Position numbers and translations under genes: made by a program. From assembly GCF_014191055.1 (NCBI RefSeq), contig NZ_JACHWB010000004.1, positions 372,001 through 436,000 of the forward strand: a stretch of 64,000 nt of DNA, written 5' to 3'. The stretch comes from Microvirga lupini. Lineage in GTDB: Bacteria > Pseudomonadota > Alphaproteobacteria > Rhizobiales > Beijerinckiaceae. Below, piece by piece: positions 1 to 9,496 of the stretch (the first letter of the stretch is position 1; the number at the start of each line of letters is the position of its first letter). The notes beneath the pieces are model-generated. The model saw nothing but the letters and a program-made list of their open reading frames with translations. It was not told the DNA's origin and made no database searches.

Positions 1-151
1 GGGCGTGCGGGCCCTCGTCCACGGGTTCGTCTCGCTGGAGGCCGCAGGAGCCTTTGGCCTTCCGCTGGACCTGGATGAATCCTTCAGGCGGCTTCTGCGC
101 GCATTCATCGCCGGCCTCCAGAGCCCAAGCAGCGGAAGCCCCTCACCATGA
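1..151 (+). CDS. TetR/AcrR-family regulator, C-terminal fragment (cut by window edge)
   Basis: An open frame runs in from the left edge and stops with TGA at 149-151. Its roughly 49 residues contain an ALVHGFVSLEAAG-like helix followed by a DESF..LL.AFIAGL helix. This resembles the C-terminal ligand-binding/dimerisation region of TetR-family repressors, in which a hydrophobic HGF/HGFVSLE segment is typical. The DNA-binding half lies outside the window, so its target cannot be inferred. The downstream GNAT gene starts 70 bp later on the same strand and could be co-transcribed. Confidence 0.6.
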   Translation, partial: GVRALVHGFVSLEAAGAFGLPLDLDESFRRLLRAFIAGLQSPSSGSPSP

Positions 152-221
152 CCTGTTCCGGAGTGCAGTGCGCTTTTGCGCCCCTGTGACGCCCAAGCCA
201 AACCGTATCCAGAGTTCAATC

Positions 222-764
222 ATGCCTGTCCTTCCGACCACGATCAGGCCCGCGACGCCGCGCGAACTGCCGGACCTCGCGCATTTCGTCGTCGATGCCT
301 ATTCCGAGTTCAGCACCCGGCTGTCGGTCGGGAACTGGGCAACGATGCAGGACAATCTGCGCCGCGCCATCATGAGCCCGGGAGGTGGCCTGCCCCTGGT
401 CGCGGAGATGGGTGGCGCTGTCGGCGGCTTCGTCATGTACTACCCGCCAGGGCGATCCGACGGCGTGCTGTTCCCGCGCGAGTGGGCCTCCATCCGCCTT
501 CTCGGCGTCAGCCAAGCCATGCGGGGACGAGGGCTCGGCAGGGATCTGATGAAGGAATGTCTGCGCAGGGCTGAAGCCGATGGCGCCGCAACCTTCGGGC
601 TGCACACGAGCGAATTGATGGACACTGCCCGCGCCATGTACGAGCGCATGGGGTTTGCGGTCGTGCGCGAACTGGAGCGGCGTGTGGGCGCCAGGTACTG
701 GCTCTTCAAACTCGATCTTCCAACCTCAGCTTCGGAGCCGACCAGAATTAAGGGGGCACAATGA
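222..764 (+). CDS. GNAT family N-acetyltransferase
   Basis: This is a 180-residue cytoplasmic acetyltransferase of the GNAT fold, predicted to move an acetyl group from acetyl-CoA to an unknown amine. The acetyl-CoA-binding motif A appears as RLLGV..AMRGRGLGRDLM (about residues 90-108; R-G-x-G-L/R-G). A C-terminal MYERMGFAV segment is the usual motif B. The frame is open further upstream, but the ATG at 222 is where homology-like sequence begins (TIRPATPRELPDLA). The stop overlaps the start of the methyltransferase gene by 4 bp (ATGA), so the two are probably translationally coupled. The substrate cannot be read from the sequence. Confidence 0.85.
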   Translation: MPVLPTTIRPATPRELPDLAHFVVDAYSEFSTRLSVGNWATMQDNLRRAIMSPGGGLPLVAEMGGAVGGFVMYYPPGRSDGVLFPREWASIRLLGVSQAMRGRGLGRDLMKECLRRAEADGAATFGLHTSELMDTARAMYERMGFAVVRELERRVGARYWLFKLDLPTSASEPTRIKGAQ

Positions 765-1519
765 ACAACCGCTACGGCAGCCTGGCCGCTCTCGTGTACG
801 ATCTCGACAAGCCCGTGGGGCGCACCTTCGGCCGGGAGATCGAATTCTACCGTAGCCGCCTGGCGGATTGTCGCGGCCCCGTTCTGGAGCCTGGCGTCGG
901 CAACGGACGGTTCCTGATCCCGTTGCTGCAGGCCGGCCTCCAAGTCGAGGGCTTCGATGCCTCCGAGGAGATGCTCGAACGCTGCCGCGCCCATTGCTCG
1001 GAGAGAGGGTTTTCCCCTCGTTTGGAAAGAATGCGATTCCAGGACTTCGCCTACGCTGACAGGTTCGAGGCCATCATCGTTCCGTTCGGATCGTTCCAGC
1101 TCATCGGTGACTTCGACGAAGCGCTCGCGGTGTTGGGGCGCTTCCATGACCACCTTATGCCCGGTGGCCGGCTGATTGTGGACCTCGATCCCATCAGCGA
1201 CTTCTTCGCCAATCAGGTCAGGGTCCGGAGTTGGCCGACGGAAGACGGCGACCTGGTCACCCTGCAGGCTCAGCAGGTCGACATCGACCACATCGCGCAG
1301 CGCAAGGTATCGCATCTGCGCTACGAGCGCTGGCGCGACACGCGCCTGATCGAGACCCAGCTCGAATTGTTCACCCTGCGCTGGTGGGGACTCAACGAGT
1401 TCGAATTGGCCCTCAAGGCCGCCGGGTTCGGCGACATCGTCATCTCGGGGAGCCATGAGTACGGCCGCGCGCCCACCCGTGAGGATTGGATGATCACCTT
1501 CGAGGCAAGGAGAACCTGA
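761..1519 (+). CDS. Class I SAM-dependent methyltransferase
   Basis: This 252-residue Rossmann-fold methyltransferase has motif I as VLEPGVGNGRFLIPL (about residues 46-60) and the acidic motif II as VEGFDASEEML. A GGRLIVDLDP strand occupies the motif IV-VI position. The first residues (MNNRYGSLAALVYDLDKPVG) are typical of small-molecule methyltransferases of the UbiE/Methyltransf_25 type. The start overlaps the upstream acetyltransferase stop by 4 bp, indicating an operon. It converges on the AraC-type gene, with 55 bp between the stops. The substrate is unknown. Confidence 0.85.
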   Translation: MNNRYGSLAALVYDLDKPVGRTFGREIEFYRSRLADCRGPVLEPGVGNGRFLIPLLQAGLQVEGFDASEEMLERCRAHCSERGFSPRLERMRFQDFAYADRFEAIIVPFGSFQLIGDFDEALAVLGRFHDHLMPGGRLIVDLDPISDFFANQVRVRSWPTEDGDLVTLQAQQVDIDHIAQRKVSHLRYERWRDTRLIETQLELFTLRWWGLNEFELALKAAGFGDIVISGSHEYGRAPTREDWMITFEARRT

Positions 1520-1574
1520 CCCCACCCAATCTCCTGAGCCGACACCGCCGGTGCCTCTGCCACTTGTGAAGCCA

Positions 1575-2345
1575 CTAGATCAATTGCAGTGATGCCGCCG
1601 GAACGCCGAACATCCGGTGGAACGTGCGGCTGAAGTGGGCCGAGTCGGCGAACCCGGCGTCGTGCGCGGCCGCCGTCAGGGACGACCCGGCGGAGATCCG
1701 CTCGACCGCGAGCATGAGCCGCCGCCAGAGCAGATAGCTCCGGAAGGGCAGGCCGACCTCGGCGGCAAAGAGATGGCTGAAGCGGCTGTCCGAGAGACAG
1801 GCGATGGCCGAGGCTTCCGCAAGCCCGACACCCTCGCCGATGCGCGGCGTAAGCCAGTCGAGGGTGCGCGCAATCCGCGGATCGAGGGTGCTCGGCGGCA
1901 AGCTCTCGCCGACGATGCTCTCCACGATTTGCCGGCCGAGCGTTTCGACGATTTCATTGTCCGGCCGCGGCTCCGTCCAGAGGGAAGCCAGCCTGTCCTG
2001 TGCGTCCCCAAGGCATGGGGCCTCACGCCTGGTTACCGGCGCGCCTGCGAACCGGCCCGTCAGAGCCTGCCCCGCACGGCTTTCGGGCTCCACGAAGAGC
2101 AGGGCGACCTTGCCCTCCGGCTCAAAGGCGTGGGGCACATTCGACCCGATGATAACGGCAGGCCCATCCGTGCGCCCGTCCTCGGTCCGAATGGCAAAGC
2201 GGCCGCCGGCTGAGAGGGTGATCTGGATGGCGTGATGGGCGTGAAGACGGGTTGACGGCTGACCTTCGGGCGCGGGCGGCACGTCGAACGTCCAGAGGCC
2301 ACCTCCGTCCCAGAGCACGATCCGCCCGCGAACCACATTCCTCAT
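1575..2345 (-). CDS. AraC-family transcriptional regulator
   Basis: This 256-residue regulator has an N-terminal cupin-like sensing half (STRLHAHHAIQITLSAGGRF, about residues 30-50). The C-terminal half is an AraC double helix-turn-helix: an ACLSDSRFSHLFAAEVGLPFRSYLLW-like first helix-turn-helix and DAGFADSAHFSRTFHRMFGVPA as the second, which matches the family signature well. The open frame continues far upstream, but the ATG at 2345 fits the domain start (MRNVVRGRIVLWDGG). It is divergent from the FixH-like/peroxidase pair across about 150 bp and is the obvious candidate to control it. That link is an inference from position. Confidence 0.85.
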   Translation of the reverse strand: MRNVVRGRIVLWDGGGLWTFDVPPAPEGQPSTRLHAHHAIQITLSAGGRFAIRTEDGRTDGPAVIIGSNVPHAFEPEGKVALLFVEPESRAGQALTGRFAGAPVTRREAPCLGDAQDRLASLWTEPRPDNEIVETLGRQIVESIVGESLPPSTLDPRIARTLDWLTPRIGEGVGLAEASAIACLSDSRFSHLFAAEVGLPFRSYLLWRRLMLAVERISAGSSLTAAAHDAGFADSAHFSRTFHRMFGVPAASLQLI

Positions 2346-2498
2346 CTGCTTCTGCAAACCCCTTCGTCTCCGAGCGCTACCACACGCGATTCGGCGGCAG
2401 AAGTCAGCAGCTACGTTCAAGCGGAGCATCCGCCCGGCGCATAGGGTGCGCGCTTTCAGAACCCGCGCCGCAACGGTGCCGGAAGAGGACTGACGAAT

Positions 2499-2945
2499 AT
2501 GTTGACCCTGACTTCGCGCCGCGCGCTGCTGCTCGGCATTCCCGCACTTGTGCTTGCCGGCGGCATCGTCACGGCCGGGGCGATGATGCGCTCCGTTCCC
2601 AGCGACCTCGATCTCGCGCTGGAGAAGCCGACCGCGGCAGGCCTCTACAAGGCCGCCATCGCACCACAGACCAATCCCGTCAGTGTCGGGTCGATGCATG
2701 CCTGGACCGTGACCGTCCTGACCCCGACCGGTGCTCCTATCAAGGCGGCGAAGATCGGGATCAACGGCGGCATGCCGCAGCACGGCCATGGCCTGCCGAC
2801 TGCGCCGCAGGTGACCAAGGACCTCGGCGGGGGCCGCTACCTGATTGAGGGCATGAAGTTCAACATGCGCGGCTGGTGGACGCTTGATCTCGCCATCGAC
2901 GGTCCCAAGGGGGCCGACACCGTCACCTTCAACCTCGTGCTCTGA
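2499..2945 (+). CDS. FixH/YtkA-like exported protein
   Basis: This 148-residue protein has an N-terminal hydrophobic segment (RRALLLGIPALVLAGGIVTAG, about residues 7-27) that should act as a signal peptide or membrane anchor. The rest is an Ig-like beta-sandwich domain of the YtkA/FixH type. It shows HAWTVTVLTPTGAPIKAAKIGINGGMPQHGHGLPT, where the GGMPQHGHGLPT piece is diagnostic, and a final GWWTLDLAIDG..GADTVTFNL. A GAGGA-type ribosome site lies just upstream of the ATG. The diheme peroxidase starts 11 bp after the stop, so the pair forms an operon. Related proteins are thought to bind or shuttle metal in the periplasm; the exact role here is unknown. Confidence 0.8.
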   Translation: MLTLTSRRALLLGIPALVLAGGIVTAGAMMRSVPSDLDLALEKPTAAGLYKAAIAPQTNPVSVGSMHAWTVTVLTPTGAPIKAAKIGINGGMPQHGHGLPTAPQVTKDLGGGRYLIEGMKFNMRGWWTLDLAIDGPKGADTVTFNLVL

Positions 2946-2955
2946 GGAGGCCGCG

Positions 2956-4188
<1,233 letters not shown>

Positions 4189-4257
4189 ACTCCGTCACCG
4201 ACCGCAACCTGAACACAAGGCGCGACGCCGCTGTCGCGCCGGAAAGGACCTGTCCCG

Positions 4258-5061
4258 ATGATGACCCGACGCACCCTGCTCGCCCACGCCACTGCCACCG
4301 CCGCCCTCACACCGGCCCTGTCCCAGGCCGCGCCAGCCGACCCGCGCGAGATGGCCTCACACATCCCCGACTTGAGGATGCAAGGGAACGAGCAGATCGC
4401 CATGCTGGTCTATCCCGGCTTCACCGCCCTCGACTTCGTGGGCCCCTATCATTTCCTCGCCGGCATTCCGGGCGCGACGATCCACCTGGTGACCAATCAG
4501 CCGGATCTTCGCCCGGTTGCGAGCGATCTCGGCATGGCGGTGCAGCCCACCGTCACCATGGCCGACTGCCCGGCCGACCTGACGGTGATCTTCGCCCCCG
4601 GCGGCACGACGGGAACGCTGGCGGCAGCGCGTGACGAAAACACCATCGCGTTCATGCGCGACCGCGCCTCGCGGGCGAAGTACGTCACCAGCGTATGCAC
4701 CGGCTCGTTGATCCTCGGGATGGCAGGCGCCCTGAAGGGCCGGCGCGCCACCTCGCACTGGTCCGTCGTGCCGCTGCTGTCGCAGTTCGGTGCCACGCCC
4801 GAGAGGAGCCGCATCGTGCGGGATGGCAACGTGATCACCGGGGCAGGGGTCTCGGCCGGCATCGACTTCGGCATCACCCTCGTCGCCGAGTTGCGAGGCC
4901 GCCCGATGGCCGAGGCCGGCGTGCTGATGGCCGAGTACGCGCCCGAGCCGCCGATCACCGGCGGCACGCTGGAGACGGCGCGTCCGGAGATCGCCGGACT
5001 CCTGCAGATGGGCCTTCAAAGGTTCGTCGAAGAGGCGAAAACCCTCAAGCCCATGTCCTGA
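4258..5061 (+). CDS. Exported DJ-1/PfpI family protein
   Basis: This 267-residue DJ-1/PfpI (class I glutamine amidotransferase-like) protein begins with a twin-arginine style leader (MMTRRTLLAHATATAALT, cleavage likely near LSQAAPA), so it should be exported folded. The catalytic elbow cysteine sits in SVCTGSLIL (about residue 148). The conserved segments MLVYPGFTALDFVGPYHFL and PGGTTGTL are present, as is the region around ATSHWSVV. The domain order and the VCTGS nucleophile resemble isonitrile hydratase (InhA) and related transcription-factor amidase domains, but no DNA-binding part is present. It stands alone downstream of the peroxidase gene. The substrate is not inferable. Confidence 0.82.
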   Translation: MMTRRTLLAHATATAALTPALSQAAPADPREMASHIPDLRMQGNEQIAMLVYPGFTALDFVGPYHFLAGIPGATIHLVTNQPDLRPVASDLGMAVQPTVTMADCPADLTVIFAPGGTTGTLAAARDENTIAFMRDRASRAKYVTSVCTGSLILGMAGALKGRRATSHWSVVPLLSQFGATPERSRIVRDGNVITGAGVSAGIDFGITLVAELRGRPMAEAGVLMAEYAPEPPITGGTLETARPEIAGLLQMGLQRFVEEAKTLKPMS

Positions 5062-5088
5062 CCCGAACCGTGCCAGACAGGAATTGCC

Positions 5089-5577
5089 ATGCCACAGACA
5101 CCGCACGCGGGCGCCGTAAGAATCCGCCAAGCCATCCCCTCGGACACAGAGGACCTGGTGGCTCTTCTGCATGACAGCTTCCGCACGACCTGGGAGCCCG
5201 TCGTGACGGCCGCCGCGGCCCAGGCTTATTGGGAGAGCGACCGCGCCCGACGCTATGTCGTCGAGATGGGCTCCGAGTTCCGGGTGGCCGTCAGCGGCGA
5301 CAAGATGGCGGGCATGGTGCATTGGCGCGGCGACTTCGTCCATGCGCTCCACGTCCTCAGCTCATGGCGGCGCAAAGGCATCGCGACGCAGCTGATGGAC
5401 GAGGCTGAAACGCGCATTGCCGATGCGGGCCATCGTGCGGTGCGCTTGGAAACGGACACGTTCAATCAAGCATCCCAAGGCTTCTACCGCTCCCGTGGCT
5501 ACCAGGAGGAGGAGCGATATCCCGACAGTGAGTGGGCAAGCGGGCTGACGACCTTGCTGCTGCGCAAGCCACTCTGA
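5089..5577 (+). CDS. GNAT family N-acetyltransferase
   Basis: This 162-residue GNAT protein has an N-terminal VRIRQAIPSDTEDLVALLHDSF segment typical of RimI-like acetyltransferases. Motif A reads HVLSSWRRKGIATQLMDEAETR (about residues 85-107), and the C-terminal motif B reads QASQGFYRSRGYQEEERY. It starts 27 bp after the PfpI gene on the same strand. Nothing indicates the acceptor molecule. Confidence 0.85.
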   Translation: MPQTPHAGAVRIRQAIPSDTEDLVALLHDSFRTTWEPVVTAAAAQAYWESDRARRYVVEMGSEFRVAVSGDKMAGMVHWRGDFVHALHVLSSWRRKGIATQLMDEAETRIADAGHRAVRLETDTFNQASQGFYRSRGYQEEERYPDSEWASGLTTLLLRKPL

Positions 5578-5639
5578 GTTTCGTGCCGCCATGCCGCAGC
5601 CGCGCGGTCTGCGGGTAAGTCCCAATCGAGGAGATGACG

Positions 5640-6428
5640 ATGTCGACATTCGTGCTGGTTCATGGCGCTTGGCATGGCGCGTGGTGCTGGGAGCGGGTTG
5701 TGCCGCTGCTGGAGAGCCACGGTCACCGTGTGATCGCCCCTGACCTGCCGGGCATGGGCCAGGACCGGACGCCGTTTGCCAACGTGACGCTTGAAGGATG
5801 GGCCCGCTTCGTAGCCGACCTTGCGCGGCAGCAGGAAGAACCCATCATCCTGGTGGGCCACAGCCGCGCCGGGATCGTGGTGAGCCAGGCGGCCGAATAC
5901 GTGCCCGACCGCATCCAGACCCTCGTCTATCTGGCCGCCTTTCTGGTGCCCGATGGGTGCACCCTGTTGGACACCATGCGGCGGATCCCGCCGCGGCCGG
6001 AGTCGAAGGACTCGCTGGTCTTCGCTCCCGACGGCGCGACGTCCACCATCGCACCCGACGCCGTGAAGCGCGTGTTCTACAACACCACCCCGAACGAGTG
6101 GGTGGCCCGTGCAGCGGCGCTCTCGGGGCCGGAGCCGATGGTGAGCTTCACGACGCCGCTCCAGGTGACGGATGAACGCTACGGATCAGTGGACCGGGTC
6201 TACATCGAATGCACGCAGGACCGGGCCATCGCGCCCCAGCTGCAAAGCATGATGGTGGCGGACATGCCGTGCCGCGAGGTCGTCACGATGGACACCGACC
6301 ACTCGCCCTTTTACTCGGCGCCGGACCTGTTGGCAGCGCACCTGCTGGCCATCGCGGCGAACCGACCCCTGGTGAACCACGCGGGGTCCGCCGGGGATGA
6401 TGATCTTTCCCATCTTGGAGCCCGTTGA
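5640..6428 (+). CDS. Alpha/beta hydrolase (SABP2/MES-like esterase)
   Basis: This 262-residue alpha/beta hydrolase starts FVLVHGAWHGAWCWERVVPLLESHGH, the hallmark of the salicylate-binding-protein-2/methylesterase group. The nucleophile serine lies in GHSRAG (about residue 78), with the second glycine of the usual GHSxGG elbow changed. The acid is likely in the YIECTQDRAI region and the histidine in DTDHSPFYS. GAGGAG at 5628-5633 sits directly against the ATG at 5634 but at ideal distance from the second ATG at 5640, so I place the start at 5640. The stop shares one base with the next GNAT start. Confidence 0.85.
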   Translation: MSTFVLVHGAWHGAWCWERVVPLLESHGHRVIAPDLPGMGQDRTPFANVTLEGWARFVADLARQQEEPIILVGHSRAGIVVSQAAEYVPDRIQTLVYLAAFLVPDGCTLLDTMRRIPPRPESKDSLVFAPDGATSTIAPDAVKRVFYNTTPNEWVARAAALSGPEPMVSFTTPLQVTDERYGSVDRVYIECTQDRAIAPQLQSMMVADMPCREVVTMDTDHSPFYSAPDLLAAHLLAIAANRPLVNHAGSAGDDDLSHLGAR

Positions 6429-6940
6429 TGCCCTCTGTTCGCCTAGCCCGTTCCGAGGATTTGATCGAACTCGCGGCCGTCGAGCGCTCCGCCGCATCCG
6501 TGTTCCGGGATGTCGGTCTCGCTTGGCTGGCGGACGGCGAAACGATGGATTCGGGACTGCTAGCGGCGCTCTGCCACGACGGCACGCTCTGGGTCGCGAC
6601 CGATGAGATGCATGAGCCGGTGGGTTTCCTTGCGGCCCATGAACTCGATGGCCGGTTCTACATCGCGGAGGTCTCCATCGCCCGGTTCCACCAGCGCCAG
6701 GGACATGGCGCCAGGCTGATCGCGGCAGCGGTGGATCACGCCAGGGCCGCAGGCTTTGGCGCGGTGACGCTCACCACCTACCGGGACCTGCCCTGGAACG
6801 GTCCATACTACTCCAGGCTCGGGTTTGTGGAGGTCGATCCGGAGGAGGCGGGACCGGGCCATCTCCAGAAGCTCCAGGCCGAGGCCGAAGCGGGCCATGA
6901 GCCGGCCCGGCGCTGCGTCATGGCGTTGTCCCTGGGATGA
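6428..6940 (+). CDS. GNAT family N-acetyltransferase
   Basis: This 170-residue GNAT protein has motif A as YIAEVSIARFHQRQGHGARLIAAAVDHAR (about residues 78-105) and a C-terminal PYYSRLGFVEV segment. The ATG overlaps the stop of the esterase gene (TGATG), so the two are coupled. The motif A arrangement resembles acetyltransferases annotated as detoxifying or tabtoxin-resistance-like, but that is only a family-level impression. Confidence 0.85.
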   Translation: MPSVRLARSEDLIELAAVERSAASVFRDVGLAWLADGETMDSGLLAALCHDGTLWVATDEMHEPVGFLAAHELDGRFYIAEVSIARFHQRQGHGARLIAAAVDHARAAGFGAVTLTTYRDLPWNGPYYSRLGFVEVDPEEAGPGHLQKLQAEAEAGHEPARRCVMALSLG

Positions 6941-6991
6941 TCCTCCTCAGCCCTGCCGCGACGTCTAGACTCTCATCAACCGTGTGCTTCC

Positions 6992-7492
6992 ATGCATCGA
7001 ACACATCCTAATGCCCACCATGACATTGAGCTGCGGCTCTTCTCGGAGGACGACAGGGCGAGTTGCCAAAGAATCGCAGCCCTGGCGGCGCTCAGCTCGT
7101 ACGGGCCGCGCATGCCGGAGTTGCGGGGGCGGTTCGTCGAAGCGCAGCCGCTGGAGCCTGCGGACGAACGCATCGTCGCCGTCCGCGATAGCGCCATCGC
7201 GGGTTTCCTCGACCTGATCGGAAGCCACGTCTCCAACCTGTTCGTCGATCCGCAGCATCAGGGGCAGGGGATCGGGACGGCCTTGATGGCGGAGGCGGCG
7301 CGTCGGGTGGTCGGAGATCTGACGCTGTCGGTTTTCACCCTGAACCCTGATGCGCGGCGTCTGTACGAGCGCCTCGGTTTCCGGATCGAGGGAGTGAAGA
7401 CGGCGCCGTTTGCGGGCTCCAGCGCTGAGGTCTGGATCATGCGCAAGCCGCGACCGGGGAAATGGCCCTCGGGAGACACTCCCGAGGGTTGA
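6992..7492 (+). CDS. GNAT family N-acetyltransferase
   Basis: This 166-residue GNAT protein has a clear acetyl-CoA motif, LFVDPQHQGQGIGTALMAEAARRV (about residues 81-104), and a C-terminal ARRLYERLGFRIEG. It follows the previous gene by 50 bp. A perfect 10-bp hairpin overlaps its last codons and probably ends transcription. Confidence 0.85.
   Translation: MHRTHPNAHHDIELRLFSEDDRASCQRIAALAALSSYGPRMPELRGRFVEAQPLEPADERIVAVRDSAIAGFLDLIGSHVSNLFVDPQHQGQGIGTALMAEAARRVVGDLTLSVFTLNPDARRLYERLGFRIEGVKTAPFAGSSAEVWIMRKPRPGKWPSGDTPEG
7466..7488 (+). terminator. Hairpin overlapping the end of a GNAT gene
   Basis: A perfect 10-bp stem (CCCTCGGGAG paired with CTCCCGAGGG) with a 3-nt ACA loop ends 4 bp before the end of the acetyltransferase gene. 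There is no U-run, only GTT after the stem, so termination strength is uncertain. Its position between two same-strand genes fits a terminator embedded in the coding end. Confidence 0.5.
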
Positions 7493-7576
7493 CCTTGCCA
7501 TGGCGGCAGCGCTTACCCGTCCGCCATCGGCTCGGTCCGACAGGTCGCATTCGCAAAAGAGAGTTCCGATCCAATC

Positions 7577-8560
7577 ATGTCCCGACGCATCATTCTCATG
7601 GGCCTTCTTGTTTCGGTGCTTGCCCTTGGCGGCGCATATGTCGCGTGGCGGCGCCCGGACAGGCCCGCTTCAGATCATCAGGTCACCTCGGAGCGGAGCA
7701 GGGTGCCGTCAGACCAGGTCGAGACCGGACTTCTCGGCGGCAGGATCCCGTACATCCGCGGCGGCGCGGGGCCGAGGCACGCGGCCGTGTTCTTTGGCGG
7801 CAACGCCCTGTTCAAGCGCCTCGACCTGTCGTCCGATCCCGGCCGTTACGCAGGACAGATTGCGGCCCTTTTGCCGGAGGGTTTCCGCTTCACGATCCTG
7901 GGCTACGAGGAGACGCCGCCCGCAGATTACACCCTCGACACCATCGTGCGGGACATGGCCTCCGTGGTTCGGGCCGAAATCGGCAAGCCGGACTTGGTGA
8001 TCGGCGTTTCTTTCGGGGGCTTCGTCGCGCAACGCTTCGCGGCGGAGCATCCTGACCTTGTGGACCGCCTTGTCCTTCTGGTCAGCGGCCACCGGTTCTC
8101 CGAGGAGGGCTGGGCGGCGATGGAGCGCCAGTTCAAGGCGCTTGGGACCGGCGACTTCCATTCGCTTGTGACTGACAACGTCCTTCTCTTCCGCCGGCCC
8201 TGGTACAACTGGCTGGTGCGCCTGAAACTGTGGAAGGACCGCGACCGGTTGGCGGCGGAGTTCAAGGATCCCACGCTCATCCTGCGGTCGTACCGCAGCC
8301 TGTTCTCCGAGGACTTTGCGCGCAATCCGGAATTTACAAAGCGGATCACGACGCCGACGCTGGTGGTTGGAGGAACGGCGGACCAGTTCTTCGGCACACG
8401 TGTCTTTGAGGAGACCGCGACGATGATCGTGGGTGCAGGCATCGCGCTGTACGAGGGCGAAACCCACATGCTGCCGATTGAGAGGAGCGGTGACGTGGCG
8501 GACGCCATCGCGGCGTTCCTGGCCGAGGGGCGGGATGCGGCCCCGTTGGCGGTCCGCTGA
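7577..8560 (+). CDS. Membrane-anchored alpha/beta hydrolase
   Basis: This 327-residue protein has an N-terminal hydrophobic segment (IILMGLLVSVLALGGAYVAW, about residues 5-24) that should anchor it facing the periplasm. An alpha/beta-hydrolase domain follows. The nucleophile elbow is IGVSFGGFVAQRF (serine about residue 141), the acid is likely in VVGGTADQFF (about residue 263) and the histidine in GETHMLPIE (about residue 297). All three triad positions are present. It sits alone after the acetyltransferase run. The substrate is unknown. Confidence 0.8.
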   Translation: MSRRIILMGLLVSVLALGGAYVAWRRPDRPASDHQVTSERSRVPSDQVETGLLGGRIPYIRGGAGPRHAAVFFGGNALFKRLDLSSDPGRYAGQIAALLPEGFRFTILGYEETPPADYTLDTIVRDMASVVRAEIGKPDLVIGVSFGGFVAQRFAAEHPDLVDRLVLLVSGHRFSEEGWAAMERQFKALGTGDFHSLVTDNVLLFRRPWYNWLVRLKLWKDRDRLAAEFKDPTLILRSYRSLFSEDFARNPEFTKRITTPTLVVGGTADQFFGTRVFEETATMIVGAGIALYEGETHMLPIERSGDVADAIAAFLAEGRDAAPLAVR

Positions 8561-9029
8561 AGCCCGCCACGTCAGGTGGTCTCCCGAATTGGGAAGTCAG
8601 AGCGGACGCGTCCGACCGCGCTCGCCGCGACGCGAGGCTTGGTTTCCGACACCAGCCGTAAGCTTCGAGCCAATCGCGGGCGGAAGTGCTCTCACCACCC
8701 TCGAAAATGGCGGTTGCGTCATCGGAGTGCGGTTGCATGTCCTCACCAGCGAGAAAATCGCCATCCCGCCCCCAGACTGGTTTGCCCGCGATGGTCAGGG
8801 GCAACACCTCTCCTTCGGTATCGTCATCCGGAACGACGCCGTCCGGATGGACGACGGCGCCGGCCAACGGCTCGCGCGACCGGCTGGTGAGTTCGACCCG
8901 ACCACCGGGGCAGGATCTCCATGCAGAGGTACTCGGTCCACTCATCAATGGATCCGCTGAAGGTACCGGATAACACCGAGGGGAACCGTCAGCGGAGGCT
9001 CCGGGCGGAAATCGGAATTTCTACCCTCT
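8561..9029. other. Gene-poor interval
   Basis: No convincing gene was found between the hydrolase and the GIY-YIG gene. Open frames on both strands have skewed composition and no recognisable domain. The plus-strand piece around 8640-8920 (LTTLENGGCVIGVRLHVL...) could be a decayed gene, but I see no start or family to support it. Confidence 0.5.
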
Positions 9030-9365
9030 TCAAATCGGGTTTGCGTTCAACTCCTTCCGCCAACGGGATGCACGTTCCTTCAGATCCGCGTCACGCGTGT
9101 AGGATGATGGCCCATCTTCAAGCCTTTCCAGGATTTCGAAGGTGAACTGCGCCTCGCCGTGGCGACGCCATGACTCCAGCAACTCCTTCCTGGGGTGGGT
9201 GCCCTGTCGGAGTGTGAACCACAGGCGGGTCTGGATGGTCTCGATGTTGGGCCACTGCCCAACCCAGGTCTCGCCGGAAGCCACGCAGCGAACTACGTAG
9301 ACCCCGCCGACGACCTTGCGTTCCTTGTAGGCGGCCACGGCTGCCCTGCGCGCCTCACCCTTCAT
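9030..9365 (-). CDS. Small GIY-YIG domain protein
   Basis: This 111-residue protein begins with a basic helix (MKGEARRAAVAAYKERKVVG) and then a GIY-YIG core: GGVYVVRC (about residues 20-27), GETWVGQ, and an RLWFTLRQGTHPRKEL segment where the conserved arginine and following helix lie. The C-terminal part has FEILERLE. The family is found as a stand-alone gene in many Rhizobiales, and its biological role is not established. It is divergent from the DUF2239 gene; the shared intergenic region carries two palindromic operators. Confidence 0.7.
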   Translation of the reverse strand: MKGEARRAAVAAYKERKVVGGVYVVRCVASGETWVGQWPNIETIQTRLWFTLRQGTHPRKELLESWRRHGEAQFTFEILERLEDGPSSYTRDADLKERASRWRKELNANPI

Positions 9366-9438
9366 CCCTCTACCCCTTCAACTGGTTGCGAGGCGACTTC
9401 GTATCGCCTCGTCGTCCGGAAGGACGCTATCTATGAAT

Positions 9439-9480
9439 ATTACACGGGTAATATTGACGCAAACCTTTTACCCGGGTAAT
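9439..9480 (+). promoter_or_regulatory. Twin palindromic operators upstream of the DUF2239 gene
   Basis: Two near-identical palindromes, ATTACACGGGTAAT (9439-9452) and TTTACCCGGGTAAT (9467-9480), lie 28 bp apart and are versions of TTACCCGGGTAA. A TTGACG (9454-9459) with TAATAA 17 bp downstream (9477-9482) could be the promoter, with both boundaries touched by the palindromes. That would favour repression by a dimeric regulator. The regulator is not identified. Confidence 0.6.
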
Positions 9481-9496
9481 AATTGGAGGTCAACTT